Positions 1 to 9,184 of a stretch of 64,000 nucleotides of DNA are shown here, piece by piece. Below the pieces are notes generated by a model, which did no database searches, was not told the DNA's origin, and worked only from the letters and a program-made list of their open reading frames with translations. Both the position numbers and the translations under genes were made by a program. Numbering within the stretch: the stretch's first letter is position 1; each line of letters starts with the position of its first letter. This stretch comes from an uncultured Ruminococcus sp. (GTDB lineage Bacteria; Bacillota; Clostridia; Oscillospirales; Acutalibacteraceae), in NCBI GenBank assembly GCA_902789345.1, contig CADANT010000001.1, forward strand, positions 62,001-126,000, in the 5' to 3' direction.

Positions 1-38
1 GTGTCTTGCTAAAAAGCAACAAAACACCGGGCTAAATT

Positions 39-113
39 TGGTCCGCCCGACGGGAATTGAACCCACACCACCGGAGTCGGAGTCCGGCGCACTATCCATT
101 ATGCTACGGGCAG
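39..113 (-). tRNA. tRNA-Arg (anticodon CCG)
   Basis: The minus strand folds into a full cloverleaf. The acceptor strands CTGCCCG and CGGGCGG pair, the anticodon stem is CCGGA/TCCGG, and the 7-nt loop CTCCGAC places CCG at positions 34-36. The T-loop is TTCAATT. The discriminator is A and a CCA end is encoded (39-41). CCG decodes the rare arginine codon CGG. The gene lies just downstream of rplQ, and its 5' end is about four bases from the T-tract of the rplQ terminator. Confidence 0.95.
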
Positions 114-116
114 TTA

Positions 117-149
117 CAAAAACAGGCGACACAAAATTGCGCCGCCTGT
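117..149 (-). terminator. Intrinsic terminator after rplQ
   Basis: The perfect 7-bp arms ACAGGCG and CGCCTGT (122-128 and 143-149) are followed on the minus strand by TTTTTG. It closes the ribosomal supercluster and sits between rplQ and the tRNA-Arg gene. Confidence 0.8.
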
Positions 150-165
150 ATAAAAATTGGCAATA

Positions 166-507
166 TTACAGAAGTTCGATAATAGCCATTTCTGCTGCGT
201 CACCACGACGAGGACCAAGCTTAGTGATACGAGTGTAACCACCGTTCTTGTCTGCATACTTTGGTGCAATCTCCTTAAACAGCTTTACAGCAACATCTTC
301 CTTAGTTATGAAAGACATAACCATACGCTTATTGTGAAGGCTATCAACCTTAGCTATAGTTATCATTTTTTCAGCCATAGCTCTAACTTCTTTTGCACGA
401 GTTAATGTAGTTTCAATTTTTCCGTTTTCAAAAAGGAAAGTAACCATGCCTCTTAGCATTGCAATTCTATGAGAAGTAGCTCTTCCCAGCTTTCTTGTAC
501 CTGGCAT
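166..507 (-). CDS. rplQ: Large ribosomal subunit protein bL17
   Basis: A 113-residue protein with the bL17 opening [20 protein letters not shown] and the usual length for Firmicutes. It binds 23S rRNA near the exit-tunnel surface of the 50S subunit. It is the last gene of the alpha operon, directly after rpoA as in most bacteria, and is followed by an intrinsic terminator. A good ribosome-binding site (AAAGGAGTG) precedes the ATG. Nothing unusual is visible. The identification is secure from sequence and position. Confidence 0.97.
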   Translation of the reverse strand: MPGTRKLGRATSHRIAMLRGMVTFLFENGKIETTLTRAKEVRAMAEKMITIAKVDSLHNKRMVMSFITKEDVAVKLFKEIAPKYADKNGGYTRITKLGPRRGDAAEMAIIELL

Positions 508-545
508 CGTAATTCACTCCTTTACATAAATTTTATAGTAAACAA

Positions 546-1499
546 TTATTCTTCATCATTCTGTAGAGAAAATCCTAAAGACTCTAATTTGTCAATAACT
601 TCCTCTAAAGATTTGCGTCCAAGGTTACGGACTTTCATCATATCGTCCTGAGATCTGTTAATAAGATCCTCAACAGTATTAATACCTGCACGCTTTAGGC
701 AGTTAAATGAACGAACAGACAAATCAAGCTCTTCAATAGTCATTTCAAGAACCTTTTCCTTGCCCTTGTCGTCCTTTTCTACCATAATTTCAGTTGTAGA
801 ACCCTTATCAGAAAGGTCCACAAACAGGTTAAGATGCTCGGTAAGAACCTTAGCTGCAAGTGAAACAGCCTCTTGAGCAGTAATAACGCCGTTTGTCCAA
901 ACATCTAATGATAGCTTATCATAGTCAGTAATCTGACCAACACGAGTGTTCTCAACTGTGTAGTTCACCTTTAATACAGGTGTGTAAATTGAGTCAATAG
1001 GCAAAACGCCTATAACATTGTTGTTCATAAGAGCCTTATTACGCTCGCCAGGAACATATCCTCTTCCCTTATCAAGGGTTATTTCCATATAAAGCTTAGC
1101 TCCGTCATCCAGTGTAGCAATATGCATTTCCGGATTTAGAATTTCAACCTCGCTGTCAGCAGAAATAGATGCCGCAGTAACCTCACAAGGACCTTCAGCG
1201 CTGATTTCAACTGTTTTTTCACCGTTACAGTGCAGCTTGGCAACCAATCCCTTCATATTAAGAACAATCTGTGTAACATCTTCTTTTACACCGGGAATGG
1301 TAGAAAACTCGTGCAAAACACCGTTAATCTTAATAGACTTAACAGCAACGCCTTCCAAAGAAGAAAGCAAAACTCTTCTTAGGCTGTTGCCAAGTGTATT
1401 ACCAAAGCCTCTTTCAAGCGGCTCAACAACAAATCTTCCGAAAGAACCGTCTTCGGACAAATCTTCAACATTTATGCTTGGCTTTTCAATTTCTATCAT
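546..1499 (-). CDS. rpoA: RNA polymerase subunit alpha
   Basis: Alpha subunit, 317 residues from the chosen start. The N-terminal half (MIEIEKPS onward) is the assembly domain, with the typical LSSLEGVAV segment. The C-terminal part, with [19 protein letters not shown], is the helix-hairpin-helix DNA- and activator-binding domain. An in-frame upstream ATG would extend it by seven residues, but the Shine-Dalgarno sequence AGGAGG (1507-1512) lies inside that extension, so translation should start at 1499. It lies between rpsD and rplQ in the alpha operon. RpoA scaffolds beta and beta-prime assembly. Confidence 0.97.
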   Translation of the reverse strand: MIEIEKPSINVEDLSEDGSFGRFVVEPLERGFGNTLGNSLRRVLLSSLEGVAVKSIKINGVLHEFSTIPGVKEDVTQIVLNMKGLVAKLHCNGEKTVEISAEGPCEVTAASISADSEVEILNPEMHIATLDDGAKLYMEITLDKGRGYVPGERNKALMNNNVIGVLPIDSIYTPVLKVNYTVENTRVGQITDYDKLSLDVWTNGVITAQEAVSLAAKVLTEHLNLFVDLSDKGSTTEIMVEKDDKGKEKVLEMTIEELDLSVRSFNCLKRAGINTVEDLINRSQDDMMKVRNLGRKSLEEVIDKLESLGFSLQNDEE

Positions 1500-1580
1500 C
1501 AGTGAACCTCCTATATACATTCACAGAAAAAACTGCGTATGGGCGTAAACCTAATAAATAACACTACATTTATGTTAGGA

Positions 1581-2183
1581 TTACTTGGAGTACAACTCAA
1601 CGATAAGATGCTCTTCAACAGGGAAGTCGATATCCTCTCTCTCAGGAGCAGCAACAACTTTACCACCCAACAAATCAGCATCTTTCTCTAACCACTTTGG
1701 AGAAGCAATAGACTTAGTCTCACCCTCAGCAATAGCCTTAAATCTATTAGTTGAGCGGCTCTTATCGCTAACCTTAATAACATCTCCAACCTTAACAAGG
1801 TATGATGGTACATTTACCTTTTTGCCATTTACTGTAAAATGAGCATGGCTAACAAGCTGTCTAGCTTCTCTTCTTGTAGAAGCTAGTCCCAGTCTGAATA
1901 CAACATTATCAAGACGACGCTCAATAGTTGTAAGCAAAACTGTACCTGTCTTGCCCTCTGCCTTAGCAGCCTCGTCATAATAGTGACGGAACTGCTTCTC
2001 CATAATACCGTATATAAACTTAACCTTTTGCTTTTCAGTTAGCTGTAGGCTATATTCACTTTTCTTTCTTCTTGCGTTGCCGTTTGGGTTTCTGTTAGAA
2101 GATTTCTTATTGTAACCCATAACCGAAGGCTCTATGCCAAGTGTTCTGCAACGCTTTGCGATTGGCTGCATATTCTTTGCCAT
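1581..2183 (-). CDS. rpsD: Small ribosomal subunit protein uS4
   Basis: A 200-residue protein that starts 30S assembly by binding the 5' domain of 16S rRNA. The S4 RNA-binding domain is visible at roughly residues 90-150 (RRLDNVVFRLGLASTRREAR). The N-terminus lacks the zinc-binding cysteines found in some paralogues, so this is the C-minus form. It sits between rpsK and rpoA. In other bacteria S4 represses the alpha operon post-transcriptionally. No matching leader structure was identified here. Confidence 0.97.
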   Translation of the reverse strand: MAKNMQPIAKRCRTLGIEPSVMGYNKKSSNRNPNGNARRKKSEYSLQLTEKQKVKFIYGIMEKQFRHYYDEAAKAEGKTGTVLLTTIERRLDNVVFRLGLASTRREARQLVSHAHFTVNGKKVNVPSYLVKVGDVIKVSDKSRSTNRFKAIAEGETKSIASPKWLEKDADLLGGKVVAAPEREDIDFPVEEHLIVELYSK

Positions 2184-2203
2184 ACTATTTCCTCCTTATT
2201 TCG

Positions 2204-2605
2204 TTATACGCGTCTTCTCTTTGGAGGACGACATCCATTATGAGGAATTGGAGTAACATCTTTAATCATGTTAACCTCAAGACCCGCTGACTGTAAAGCT
2301 CTGATTGCAGCTTCTCTACCTGCGCCAGGACCCTTTACATATACTTCAACAGTCTTCATACCGTGCTCCATAGCTGCCTTTGCTGCTGTTTCAGCAGCTG
2401 ACTGAGCTGCGAAAGGAGTAGACTTTCTGGAACCTCTGAAGCCCAATTCGCCGGCACTTGCCCATGAAATAGCATTGCCCTGAATATCTGTAATTGTTAC
2501 GATTGTATTGTTAAATGTAGACTGAATGTGTGCTGCACCACGCTCAACATTTTTACGCTCACGGCGTCTGCGCACTGCAGTCTTCTTACCCTTAGGTGCT
2601 GCCAT
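2204..2605 (-). CDS. rpsK: Small ribosomal subunit protein uS11
   Basis: A 133-residue protein of the 30S platform that contacts mRNA in the E-site region. Family features are [16 protein letters not shown] near the N-terminus and the conserved C-terminal [17 protein letters not shown]. The basic N-terminal stretch [13 protein letters not shown] is typical. It is encoded between rpsM and rpsD with short spacers and its own GGAGG ribosome-binding site. Confidence 0.97.
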   Translation of the reverse strand: MAAPKGKKTAVRRRRERKNVERGAAHIQSTFNNTIVTITDIQGNAISWASAGELGFRGSRKSTPFAAQSAAETAAKAAMEHGMKTVEVYVKGPGAGREAAIRALQSAGLEVNMIKDVTPIPHNGCRPPKRRRV

Positions 2606-2619
2606 AGGTCATTCCCTCC

Positions 2620-2988
2620 TTACTTCTTCTTGTTAGCCATTGTCTTTCTAGGACCCTTACGAGTACGAGCGTTTGTCTTTGAACGCTGACCTCTTACAGG
2701 AAGTCCCTTACGGTGACGAACACCACGATAACAGCCAATTTCAATTAATCTTTTAATATCAAAAGCAACATCACGTCTTAGGTCACCCTCAACGACGCAG
2801 TTGTGGTCAATATACTCTCTTAGCTTAGAAACCTCATCCTCTGTCAGGTCTCTGACACGAGTATCAGGATTAACACCTGTTGCAGCAATAATGTCACTTG
2901 CAGTTTTACGTCCAATACCAAAGATATATGTCAAACCAATTTCAACTCTTTTATCTCTTGGTAAGTCTACACCTGCTATACGAGCCAT
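2620..2988 (-). CDS. rpsM: Small ribosomal subunit protein uS13
   Basis: A 122-residue protein of the 30S head that forms intersubunit bridges to the 50S. The start chosen is the ATG at 2988 ([14 protein letters not shown]), because GGAGGTGC lies eight bases upstream. The longer frame would place that Shine-Dalgarno sequence inside the coding region. The helix-two-turn-helix segment ([13 protein letters not shown]) and the basic tail ([17 protein letters not shown]) are canonical. It is the first gene of the alpha segment and has its own promoter upstream (3025-3053). Confidence 0.96.
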   Translation of the reverse strand: MARIAGVDLPRDKRVEIGLTYIFGIGRKTASDIIAATGVNPDTRVRDLTEDEVSKLREYIDHNCVVEGDLRRDVAFDIKRLIEIGCYRGVRHRKGLPVRGQRSKTNARTRKGPRKTMANKKK

Positions 2989-3024
2989 ATGTTGCACCTC
3001 CATAAATAATTAGTCAATATTTTT

Positions 3025-3053
3025 ATTTTACATTATTTTTCCTAAAATGTCAA
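3025..3053 (-). promoter_or_regulatory. Promoter before rpsM (alpha segment)
   Basis: On the minus strand, TTGACA (3048-3053) and TAAAAT (3025-3030) are separated by exactly 17 bases. The start point would fall about 30 bases before the rpsM ATG, in the 73-bp gap between rpmJ and rpsM. This would let rpsM-rpsK-rpsD-rpoA-rplQ be transcribed independently of the S10 promoter. Confidence 0.75.
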
Positions 3054-3061
3054 CGGTTAAA

Positions 3062-3175
3062 TTAACCCTGACGCTGCTTGTGCTTAGGGTTTTCGCAAAT
3101 TACCATTACCTTACCCTTACGCTTAATAACTTTGCACTTGTCGCAAATTTTCTTTACTGAAGGTCTGACTTTCAT
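3062..3175 (-). CDS. rpmJ: Large ribosomal subunit protein bL36
   Basis: A 37-residue gene read directly from the bases. The protein begins [20 protein letters not shown] and ends NPKHKQRQG. Cysteines 11, 14 and 27 with histidine 32 form the CCCH zinc site of the zinc-containing bL36 type. It lies between infA and rpsM, its standard position. The upstream AGGAATG is a plausible ribosome-binding site. Confidence 0.96.
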   Translation of the reverse strand: MKVRPSVKKICDKCKVIKRKGKVMVICENPKHKQRQG

Positions 3176-3225
3176 TGTGTAATCATTCCTTTCCTATATT
3201 TTATAGAAATAAAAGTCTTAGTTAA

Positions 3226-3444
3226 TTACTTGCTACGCCATGTAATTCTGCCACGAGTTAAATCGTATGGTGACATTTCAACTGTTACCTTATCACCCGG
3301 CAAGATTCTTATGAAATTCATTCTAAGCTTACCTGAAATATGAGCAAGAATTATATGACCGTTTGGAAGCTCTACTTTAAACTGTGCGTTTGGCAGTGCT
3401 TCGGTTACTGTACCCTCAATCTCGATTACATCTTGTTTAGACAT
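3226..3444 (-). CDS. infA: Translation initiation factor IF-1
   Basis: A 72-residue S1-like OB-fold protein, [11 protein letters not shown] through RGRITWRSK, matching the usual IF-1 length. The start is placed at the second ATG (3444), because AGGAGG is nine bases before it but only three bases before the upstream ATG. IF-1 occupies the A site during initiation. Its location after map and the KOW gene and before rpmJ is typical of Clostridia. Confidence 0.96.
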   Translation of the reverse strand: MSKQDVIEIEGTVTEALPNAQFKVELPNGHIILAHISGKLRMNFIRILPGDKVTVEMSPYDLTRGRITWRSK

Positions 3445-3467
3445 ATTCATACTCCTCCTTATGGGAT

Positions 3468-3704
3468 TTACTCATAATTAAATGGGTGTAGCGCTTTTCT
3501 AAATTCTTTGTTGGTTTTTACCTTGTCAAGCTCTACAAAATGATTTGTTTTGCTTAAATGGATCAGCTTTTTCCGCTTTTGGTGTTCAACCGGTCTGCAT
3601 TTGCCGTCACAAATAACAGCATAAGCACCGTCAACAGCCGTTACAACAAAGAATATATTTTTATCTCTACCTGCAACAGATCTTACGATTTGTCCCGCTT
3701 TCAT
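3468..3704 (-). CDS. KOW-domain RNA-binding protein (L14e-like)
   Basis: A 78-residue basic protein beginning [21 protein letters not shown]. The GQIVRS.AGRDK segment is a KOW motif, resembling the small archaeal/eukaryotic ribosomal L14e-type domain. Short KOW proteins of this kind are found between map and infA in many Clostridia and are generally annotated as RNA-binding, with no established function. It sits 11 bases after map and 23 bases before infA, so it is surely cotranscribed with the translation genes. A role at the ribosome is an inference from context. Confidence 0.85.
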   Translation of the reverse strand: MKAGQIVRSVAGRDKNIFFVVTAVDGAYAVICDGKCRPVEHQKRKKLIHLSKTNHFVELDKVKTNKEFRKALHPFNYE

Positions 3705-3715
3705 ACCAACACCCC

Positions 3716-4468
3716 TTAATCAGGAATTGTCATAATTACAGGACCGTCAGGAGTAATTGCAATAGAATGCTCAAAGTGAGCAGCCAAGCTGCCGTCTACC
3801 GTAACGGTAGTCCAGTCATCATCAAGCACCTTTACATCGTACTTACCTGCCGTAATCATAGGCTCTATGGCTATTGTCATACCCGGTAGAAGTCGTACGC
3901 CCCTGCCCGGAGTACCATAGTTGGGTACACTAGGATCTTCATGTAGTTTCGCACCTACGCCATGGCCGACAAAATCTCGTACCACCGAGTAGTTGCGAGC
4001 TTCAGCATACGTTTGAACAGCATTTCCAATATCGCCTACACGGTTTCCGGCAATTGCTGCCTTAATACCTTCATAAAGACTTTCCTTTGTTGCGTCAAGC
4101 AGAGCTTGAGCTTCTTTTGAAATATCTCCGCAGGCAAAAGTATAAGCATTGTCACCGTGATAGCCGCCAATAAAAGCGCCTACATCCACGCTAACAATAT
4201 CGCCTTTTTTTAGAATCTGTTTCTTACTTGGTATGCCATGGATAACCACATCATTTACTGAAATACAAGCACTCGCCGGAAATCCGCCGTAGCCCAGAAA
4301 CGAAGGTGTGGCACCTTGTTTCTGGATATACTTGCGAACAATGTCATCAATTTCTTTAGTTGACACGCCGGGCTCTACAGCCTTGCCGGCTTCCTTAAGT
4401 GCATTTGCAGAAATTCTGCAAGCTTCACGCATTAAATCTAATTCACGTTTTGTCTTAAGTACTACCAT
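3716..4468 (-). CDS. map: Methionine aminopeptidase, type I
   Basis: A 250-residue M24 metallopeptidase that removes the initiator methionine from nascent proteins. Metal ligands can be read in VDVGAFIGGYHGD (the Asp pair), GHGVGAKLHEDP (His), IEPM (Glu) and the final HFEHSIAIT region. The length fits the short type Ia enzymes without an N-terminal extension. It is encoded four bases after adk, in the conserved secY-adk-map order. Confidence 0.96.
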   Translation of the reverse strand: MVVLKTKRELDLMREACRISANALKEAGKAVEPGVSTKEIDDIVRKYIQKQGATPSFLGYGGFPASACISVNDVVIHGIPSKKQILKKGDIVSVDVGAFIGGYHGDNAYTFACGDISKEAQALLDATKESLYEGIKAAIAGNRVGDIGNAVQTYAEARNYSVVRDFVGHGVGAKLHEDPSVPNYGTPGRGVRLLPGMTIAIEPMITAGKYDVKVLDDDWTTVTVDGSLAAHFEHSIAITPDGPVIMTIPD

Positions 4469-4472
4469 TATA

Positions 4473-5105
4473 TTAAACCTCTAACTCCTTAAGAACCAGT
4501 GCAGTTGTGTCAGCAATTTCTTCCTGACCCTCTACTATAGCAAGCTTACCCTGCTTCTGGTAATAATCTTTTAAAGGCTCGGTTTCCTCGTGATATACTT
4601 TTAAACGAGAAAGAACTGTGTCTGGGTGGTCATCCTTACGCTGAACAAGGGCACCTGTACAAAGGTCGCACACGCCATCCTTACTTGGCTTTTTATACTC
4701 AAGATGATAGCTTGCGCCACACTTTTCACAAACACGGCGTCCGGACATTCTGGCAACAATGTTCTCATCAGGTACTTCAATATCAATTACCTTGTCGATT
4801 TGAACACCCATAGCGTCCAGAGCCTCGGCCTGAGGGATAGTTCTTGGAAAACCGTCAAGAATAAAACCGTTCTGACAGTCATTCTCAGCAAGTCTTTCCT
4901 TAATGATGCCAATTACAACATCATCCGGAACAAGCTTGCCGGCATCCATAAAGGACTTTGCCTTTAAACCCATCTCTGTACCGCTTTTCAGCGCAGCACG
5001 GATAATATTACCCGTTGAAATAGTTGGAATATTCAGATATTCACAAATTTTTTCTGCCTGAGTACCCTTGCCGGCACCAGGCGCACCTAATAAAATTATA
5101 TTCAT
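4473..5105 (-). CDS. adk: Adenylate kinase with zinc-binding lid
   Basis: A 210-residue enzyme catalysing ATP + AMP = 2 ADP. The start at 5105 (MNIILLGAPGAGKGTQ) has GGAGG upstream. A nine-codon longer reading frame overlapping secY is less likely. The P-loop GAPGAGKGT is at residues 7-15. The lid has four cysteines (126, 129, 146, 149) forming a structural zinc site, typical of Gram-positive adenylate kinases. The DGFPRT motif lines the AMP site. It sits directly between secY and map. Confidence 0.97.
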   Translation of the reverse strand: MNIILLGAPGAGKGTQAEKICEYLNIPTISTGNIIRAALKSGTEMGLKAKSFMDAGKLVPDDVVIGIIKERLAENDCQNGFILDGFPRTIPQAEALDAMGVQIDKVIDIEVPDENIVARMSGRRVCEKCGASYHLEYKKPSKDGVCDLCTGALVQRKDDHPDTVLSRLKVYHEETEPLKDYYQKQGKLAIVEGQEEIADTTALVLKELEV

Positions 5106-5124
5106 AATCTTTTCCTCCAATACA

Positions 5125-6429
5125 TTAATCAAGGAAGCCCTTATAGTGACGCATCATCATCTGTGATTCCATCTGCTTAACTGTATCTAAGCAAACACCA
5201 ACAACGATGATAATTGATGTACCACCAAGTGACATACTTGACATTCCGGTTAACTTACCATAAATAATTGGAACAAGTGCGATAACTGCCAAGAATAAAG
5301 CACCTATCAGTGTTATTCTGGACAAAATTTTTGCGATAAAATCAGAAGTTGGTTTACCCGGACGAATACCAGGGATTGTACCGTTATTCTGACGAAGGTT
5401 ATTTGACATTTCAATTGGATTATACTGAATTGATGTATAGAAATATGCAAACATTATAATCAAAATGAAATACAGAACAGCATACACCCAACTACTGCTT
5501 GAGAATAACTCAATAAAGCTGTTCCAGAAACCTGTAATTCCAGGGAAAATCAACTTAATAGTTGATGGAATTGATAGAATTGAGCTTGCAAAGATGATTG
5601 GAAGAACGCCGCCAAGACCTAGCTTAATAGGCAAGTGGCTGCTCTGTCCGCCATACATCTTTCTGCCAACAACTCTCTTTGCATACTGGATAGGAATTCT
5701 TCTTTCTGAATCCTGCATAAATGTAATAACCCAGATAACTGCAAGGAATATAACAACAAACAGCGGAACAAGTGCAAAGTACTGTGTGCTGCCTGACATA
5801 GCCATACTCCAGTAGTTAGCAAGCTCAGCAACAATAACAGGGAATCTTGCGATAATACCTGCAAACAACAGAATAGAAATACCGTTGCCTATACCGTGCT
5901 GGTTGATCTGCTCGCCCAGCCACATCATTAACGCTGTACCGGCTGTAAATACCAAAATAATAACAGCAGCACCGAAGAAGAAGTCAAAACCTGTCTTGTA
6001 ATCAAGAACATTGCTCTGCTTTAGGAACATAAAGTAAGCGAAGCCCTGAATCAATCCAAGGGCAACCGTTACATATCTTGTAATAGTTGCAAGCTTCTTT
6101 CTGCCCTCTTCACCCTCCTTAGCCAAACGCTCAAGAGGAGGAATAGCAACTGTTAACAGCTGAATAATAATGGAACTGTTGATGTACGGTGTAACACCCA
6201 TTGCAAACAATGTTGCGTTTGAGAACGCACCGCCTGACATTGTGTTCAGATAAGCAAACATAGAACCATTGTTGGTTAAGTCGCCCATTGCTGACGCCAA
6301 AGCGGTTGTATCCAGAAATGGAACAGGAATAACTGAACCAATTCTGAACACGATTATAATTAATAATGTGAATAACAGCTTCTTACGAAGATCAGGAAGC
6401 TGCCAGGCATTACGAATGGTTTTAAACAT
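5125..6429 (-). CDS. secY: Preprotein translocase subunit SecY
   Basis: A 434-residue polytopic channel protein of the Sec translocon with about ten membrane segments. It begins [20 protein letters not shown]. The NGISILLFAGI segment and the cytoplasmic loop EGRKKLATITRY are conserved SecY features. The conserved C-terminal end, QMESQMMMRHYKGFLD, is also present. Its start overlaps the stop of rplO by one base, so translation is probably coupled. Confidence 0.97.
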   Translation of the reverse strand: MFKTIRNAWQLPDLRKKLLFTLLIIIVFRIGSVIPVPFLDTTALASAMGDLTNNGSMFAYLNTMSGGAFSNATLFAMGVTPYINSSIIIQLLTVAIPPLERLAKEGEEGRKKLATITRYVTVALGLIQGFAYFMFLKQSNVLDYKTGFDFFFGAAVIILVFTAGTALMMWLGEQINQHGIGNGISILLFAGIIARFPVIVAELANYWSMAMSGSTQYFALVPLFVVIFLAVIWVITFMQDSERRIPIQYAKRVVGRKMYGGQSSHLPIKLGLGGVLPIIFASSILSIPSTIKLIFPGITGFWNSFIELFSSSSWVYAVLYFILIIMFAYFYTSIQYNPIEMSNNLRQNNGTIPGIRPGKPTSDFIAKILSRITLIGALFLAVIALVPIIYGKLTGMSSMSLGGTSIIIVVGVCLDTVKQMESQMMMRHYKGFLD

Positions 6430-6869
6430 TAAACCACCTCTGCCTTTCCGCCTGCTGCCTCAATCTTCTCTTTAGCAGAAACGGAATAAGCATTGACCTT
6501 AACTTCTAACTTCTTAGTAAGATTGCCGTTACCCAGAATCTTAACTCCGTCGAAAGAATTTTTAACAAGTCCTGCGTCAACAAGCGCCTGTGTATCAACA
6601 ACAGCACCGTCTTCAAACTTGTTTAGGCTGCCTACATTTACTGCTATGATAGTCTTAGCAAAAATGTTATTAAAGCCTCTCTTAGGCAGTCTTCTCTGCA
6701 TTGGCATCTGGCCGCCTTCAAAGCCCGGTCTAATGCTGCCGCCTGATCTTGCCTTCTGACCCTTGTGTCCCTTACCTGCTGTTTTACCTTGTCCTGAACC
6801 GTGACCACGACCAATACGCTTTACGGCTTTCTTAGAACCCTCTACAGGTGAAAGTTCGTGCAACTTCAT
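6429..6869 (-). CDS. rplO: Large ribosomal subunit protein uL15
   Basis: A 146-residue early-assembly protein of the 50S subunit. The start chosen is [14 protein letters not shown] at 6869. AGGAGGTGC lies about ten bases upstream, inside a longer in-frame reading frame that is therefore rejected. The glycine/arginine-rich N-terminal tail ([20 protein letters not shown]) is the family hallmark. The stop overlaps the secY start. Confidence 0.96.
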   Translation of the reverse strand: MKLHELSPVEGSKKAVKRIGRGHGSGQGKTAGKGHKGQKARSGGSIRPGFEGGQMPMQRRLPKRGFNNIFAKTIIAVNVGSLNKFEDGAVVDTQALVDAGLVKNSFDGVKILGNGNLTKKLEVKVNAYSVSAKEKIEAAGGKAEVV

Positions 6870-6888
6870 CTCTTTAGCACCTCCTTGC

Positions 6889-7068
6889 TTACGCTTCACT
6901 TACCTCGATAAGGTGAACTATCTTAGCAACCTTACCTTTTGTCTGAGGATTATCCGGCTGAGTTGTAACATCGCCAATCTTCTTCAGACCAAGTGACTGG
7001 GCTGTTGCAATTTGGTCCTTTTTACAGCCTATAAGACTTCTTACAAGCTTAATATTTACATTTGCCAT
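6889..7068 (-). CDS. rpmD: Large ribosomal subunit protein uL30
   Basis: A 59-residue gene read from the bases, beginning [20 protein letters not shown] and ending [13 protein letters not shown]. The length and the IKLVRS, T..LGL and P.TKGKV..I.HL features match the prokaryotic L30 family. It fills the gap between rpsE and rplO, the standard spc-operon position. The ribosome-binding site is GGAGGGCAGC just before the ATG. Confidence 0.96.
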   Translation of the reverse strand: MANVNIKLVRSLIGCKKDQIATAQSLGLKKIGDVTTQPDNPQTKGKVAKIVHLIEVSEA

Positions 7069-7083
7069 CTTGCTGCCCTCCTA

Positions 7084-7581
7084 TTATAAAATCTCTTTAA
7101 CTGACTTGCCACGAATTGCAGCAATCTCCTCTGCTGAACGCAGAGAAGCCAAACCAGCTAGTGTAGCTCTTACTACGTTGCAAGGATTATTTGATCTTAA
7201 AGCCTTTGTTCTAATGTCCTTAATACCTACAGCCTCGATGACTGCACGAACAGGACCGCCGGCAATAACACCTGTACCGGCTGCTGCAGGCTTCATCAAA
7301 ACTCTGCCTGCTCCAAACTCACCGATAACCTCGTGAGGAATTGAAGTACCCTTTAGAGAAACCTTAATCAGGTTCTTCTTAGCATCCTCAATACCCTTAC
7401 GGATAGCATCCGGAACCTCGCCGGCCTTACCAATACCAAAGCCAACAGTACCGTTGCCGTCGCCTACTACAACAAGAGCAGCAAACTTAAAGATACGACC
7501 GCCCTTTACAGTTTTTGATACACGGTTGATTGTAACAACACGCTCTTGCAAATCTAAAGTTGATGCGTCAATAATAGCCAA
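7084..7581 (-). CDS. rpsE: Small ribosomal subunit protein uS5
   Basis: A 165-residue protein at the mRNA entry site, important for decoding accuracy and helicase activity. It has the double-stranded-RNA-binding-like N-terminal domain ([19 protein letters not shown]) and the C-terminal domain with [16 protein letters not shown]. It is encoded between rplR and rpmD with short spacers. Confidence 0.97.
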   Translation of the reverse strand: MAIIDASTLDLQERVVTINRVSKTVKGGRIFKFAALVVVGDGNGTVGFGIGKAGEVPDAIRKGIEDAKKNLIKVSLKGTSIPHEVIGEFGAGRVLMKPAAAGTGVIAGGPVRAVIEAVGIKDIRTKALRSNNPCNVVRATLAGLASLRSAEEIAAIRGKSVKEIL

Positions 7582-7598
7582 AGTTTATTCCTCCTTTA

Positions 7599-7952
7599 TT
7601 AGAACTTGAGGCCGCCCTGACGAGCGCCTTCGGCCAATTCCTTGACACGGCCGTGATAGATGTATCCACCGCGGTCAAAAACAACCTCGGTGATGCCTTT
7701 GTCAGCAGCCTTCTTAGCGATAGCCTCGCCAACCTTAAAAGCTGCCTCTTTGTTTCCGCCGTTGCCCTCTAGCTCAAGAGTAGAAGCAGCAACTAAAGTA
7801 ACACCATTAATGTCGTCAATAATCTGAGCATAAATGTTCTTGCTTGAGCGGAACACATTCAGTCTTGGGCATTCTGCTGTACCGCTGATTTTACTGCGTA
7901 CTCTTGTATGACGCTTTAAACGGGCCTTATTTTTATCTGCCTTTGATACCAT
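7599..7952 (-). CDS. rplR: Large ribosomal subunit protein uL18
   Basis: A 117-residue 5S-rRNA-binding protein of the central protuberance. The basic N-terminus ([20 protein letters not shown]), the [14 protein letters not shown] segment and the terminal ARQGGLKF are standard. It lies between rplF and rpsE. Confidence 0.97.
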   Translation of the reverse strand: MVSKADKNKARLKRHTRVRSKISGTAECPRLNVFRSSKNIYAQIIDDINGVTLVAASTLELEGNGGNKEAAFKVGEAIAKKAADKGITEVVFDRGGYIYHGRVKELAEGARQGGLKF

Positions 7953-7969
7953 AATGTCTCACTCCTTAA

Positions 7970-8554
7970 TTACTTCTTGCCGCCCTTACCGGCTTTACCT
8001 TCTTTACGACGAATAACTTCGTCAGCGTACTTAATACCTTTACCCTTATATGGCTCCGGTGGACGCTTTTCTCTTACCTCGGCAGCAAACTGACCAACCT
8101 TTTGCTTGTCTGGGCCTGAGATAATAATTGTATTGGCGTCTGGTGCATCAATCTTGATGTCATCAGTTTCACTTACGATTACCTGGTGAGAGTAGCCAAG
8201 GTTCATTACAAGATCCTTGCCCTTCTTCTGTACACGGTAACCTACGCCCTTAACTTCAAGCTTCTTAGAATAGCCCTCTGTTACACCTGTAACCATATTA
8301 GCAACAAGTGAACGAGTTAGGCCATGAAGAGCTCTGTTTTGCTTAATAGCCTTTGGTGACTTGTCTTCAGGAACTTTAATTTCTACAGCCTCAGCACTAA
8401 TCTCAACGATCATATTTGGGTGAATCTTCTGAGTTAGTGTGCCCTTTGGTCCTTTAACAGTCAAAACACCGTTGTCAAACTTTACTTCAACACCAGCGGG
8501 AATATTTACAGGTTTTCTTCCAATTCGAGATAATTTGATTTCTGTCTCAGCCAT
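7970..8554 (-). CDS. rplF: Large ribosomal subunit protein uL6
   Basis: A 194-residue protein near the factor-binding site of the 50S subunit. Both repeats of the L6 fold are present, ending with the signature KRPPEPYKGKGIKYADE. It is slightly longer than the usual ~180 residues. There is a short N-terminal extension (MAETEIK before LSRIGRKP) and a lysine/glycine-rich tail (KEGKAGKGGKK). The upstream GGAGGTGC supports the extended start. Confidence 0.96.
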   Translation of the reverse strand: MAETEIKLSRIGRKPVNIPAGVEVKFDNGVLTVKGPKGTLTQKIHPNMIVEISAEAVEIKVPEDKSPKAIKQNRALHGLTRSLVANMVTGVTEGYSKKLEVKGVGYRVQKKGKDLVMNLGYSHQVIVSETDDIKIDAPDANTIIISGPDKQKVGQFAAEVREKRPPEPYKGKGIKYADEVIRRKEGKAGKGGKK

Positions 8555-8566
8555 TCTCGCACCTCC

Positions 8567-8965
8567 TTACCATACGAATGCAAGGACTTCGCCACCTACA
8601 TTTTCTTTGCGTGCCTGACGGTCAGTCATAACACCCTTAGAAGTTGATACGATAGCTACACCAAGGCCCTTAATAACCTTTGGCATATCCTCAACATTGC
8701 TATATATACGCAAACCTGGCTTTGATACTCTTCTTAGACCTGTAATTACAGGCTTCTTACCCTCAAGGTACTTAAGAGTAACAGTAATAACGCCCTGCTT
8801 GCCGTCTTCAGCTACAGAAAAATCTTTAATGTAGCCTTCGTCTAACAAAATCTGGCATATAGCCTTCTTCATATTTGAAGCAGGAATCTCTACAGAATCA
8901 TGCTTCGCAGAACTTGCGTTACGAATTCTTGTAAGTAAGTCTGCTATTGGATCAGTAATCTGCAT
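8567..8965 (-). CDS. rpsH: Small ribosomal subunit protein uS8
   Basis: A 132-residue protein that binds the central domain of 16S rRNA and is required for platform assembly. It starts [20 protein letters not shown] and ends with the conserved [20 protein letters not shown] segment. In Escherichia coli S8 is the spc-operon repressor. No equivalent site was recognised before rplE here. Confidence 0.97.
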   Translation of the reverse strand: MQITDPIADLLTRIRNASSAKHDSVEIPASNMKKAICQILLDEGYIKDFSVAEDGKQGVITVTLKYLEGKKPVITGLRRVSKPGLRIYSNVEDMPKVIKGLGVAIVSTSKGVMTDRQARKENVGGEVLAFVW

Positions 8966-8986
8966 AACATTAACCTCCTTCGTTTA

Positions 8987-9172
8987 TTACCAGCTTGCCT
9001 TTTTAACGCCAGGAATTTCGCCCTTGTAAGCTAATTCTCTAAAGCAAATACGGCATACTCCATATTTACGAAGATAAGCGTGTGGTCTGCCGCAGATTTT
9101 GCATCTGTTATACTCTCTTGTAGAGAACTTCTGTGTTCTCTGCTGCTTAACTTTCATTGCTGTTTTAGCCAC
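8987..9172 (-). CDS. rpsN: Small ribosomal subunit protein uS14, zinc form
   Basis: A 61-residue type Z S14 of the 30S head. Cysteines 24, 27, 40 and 43 form the zinc ribbon of the C-plus form. This short form is the usual housekeeping one in Clostridia (often named rpsZ). It is encoded between rplE and rpsH, as is standard for the spc operon. Confidence 0.96.
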   Translation of the reverse strand: MAKTAMKVKQQRTQKFSTREYNRCKICGRPHAYLRKYGVCRICFRELAYKGEIPGVKKASW

Positions 9173-9184
9173 GACAATCCCTCC

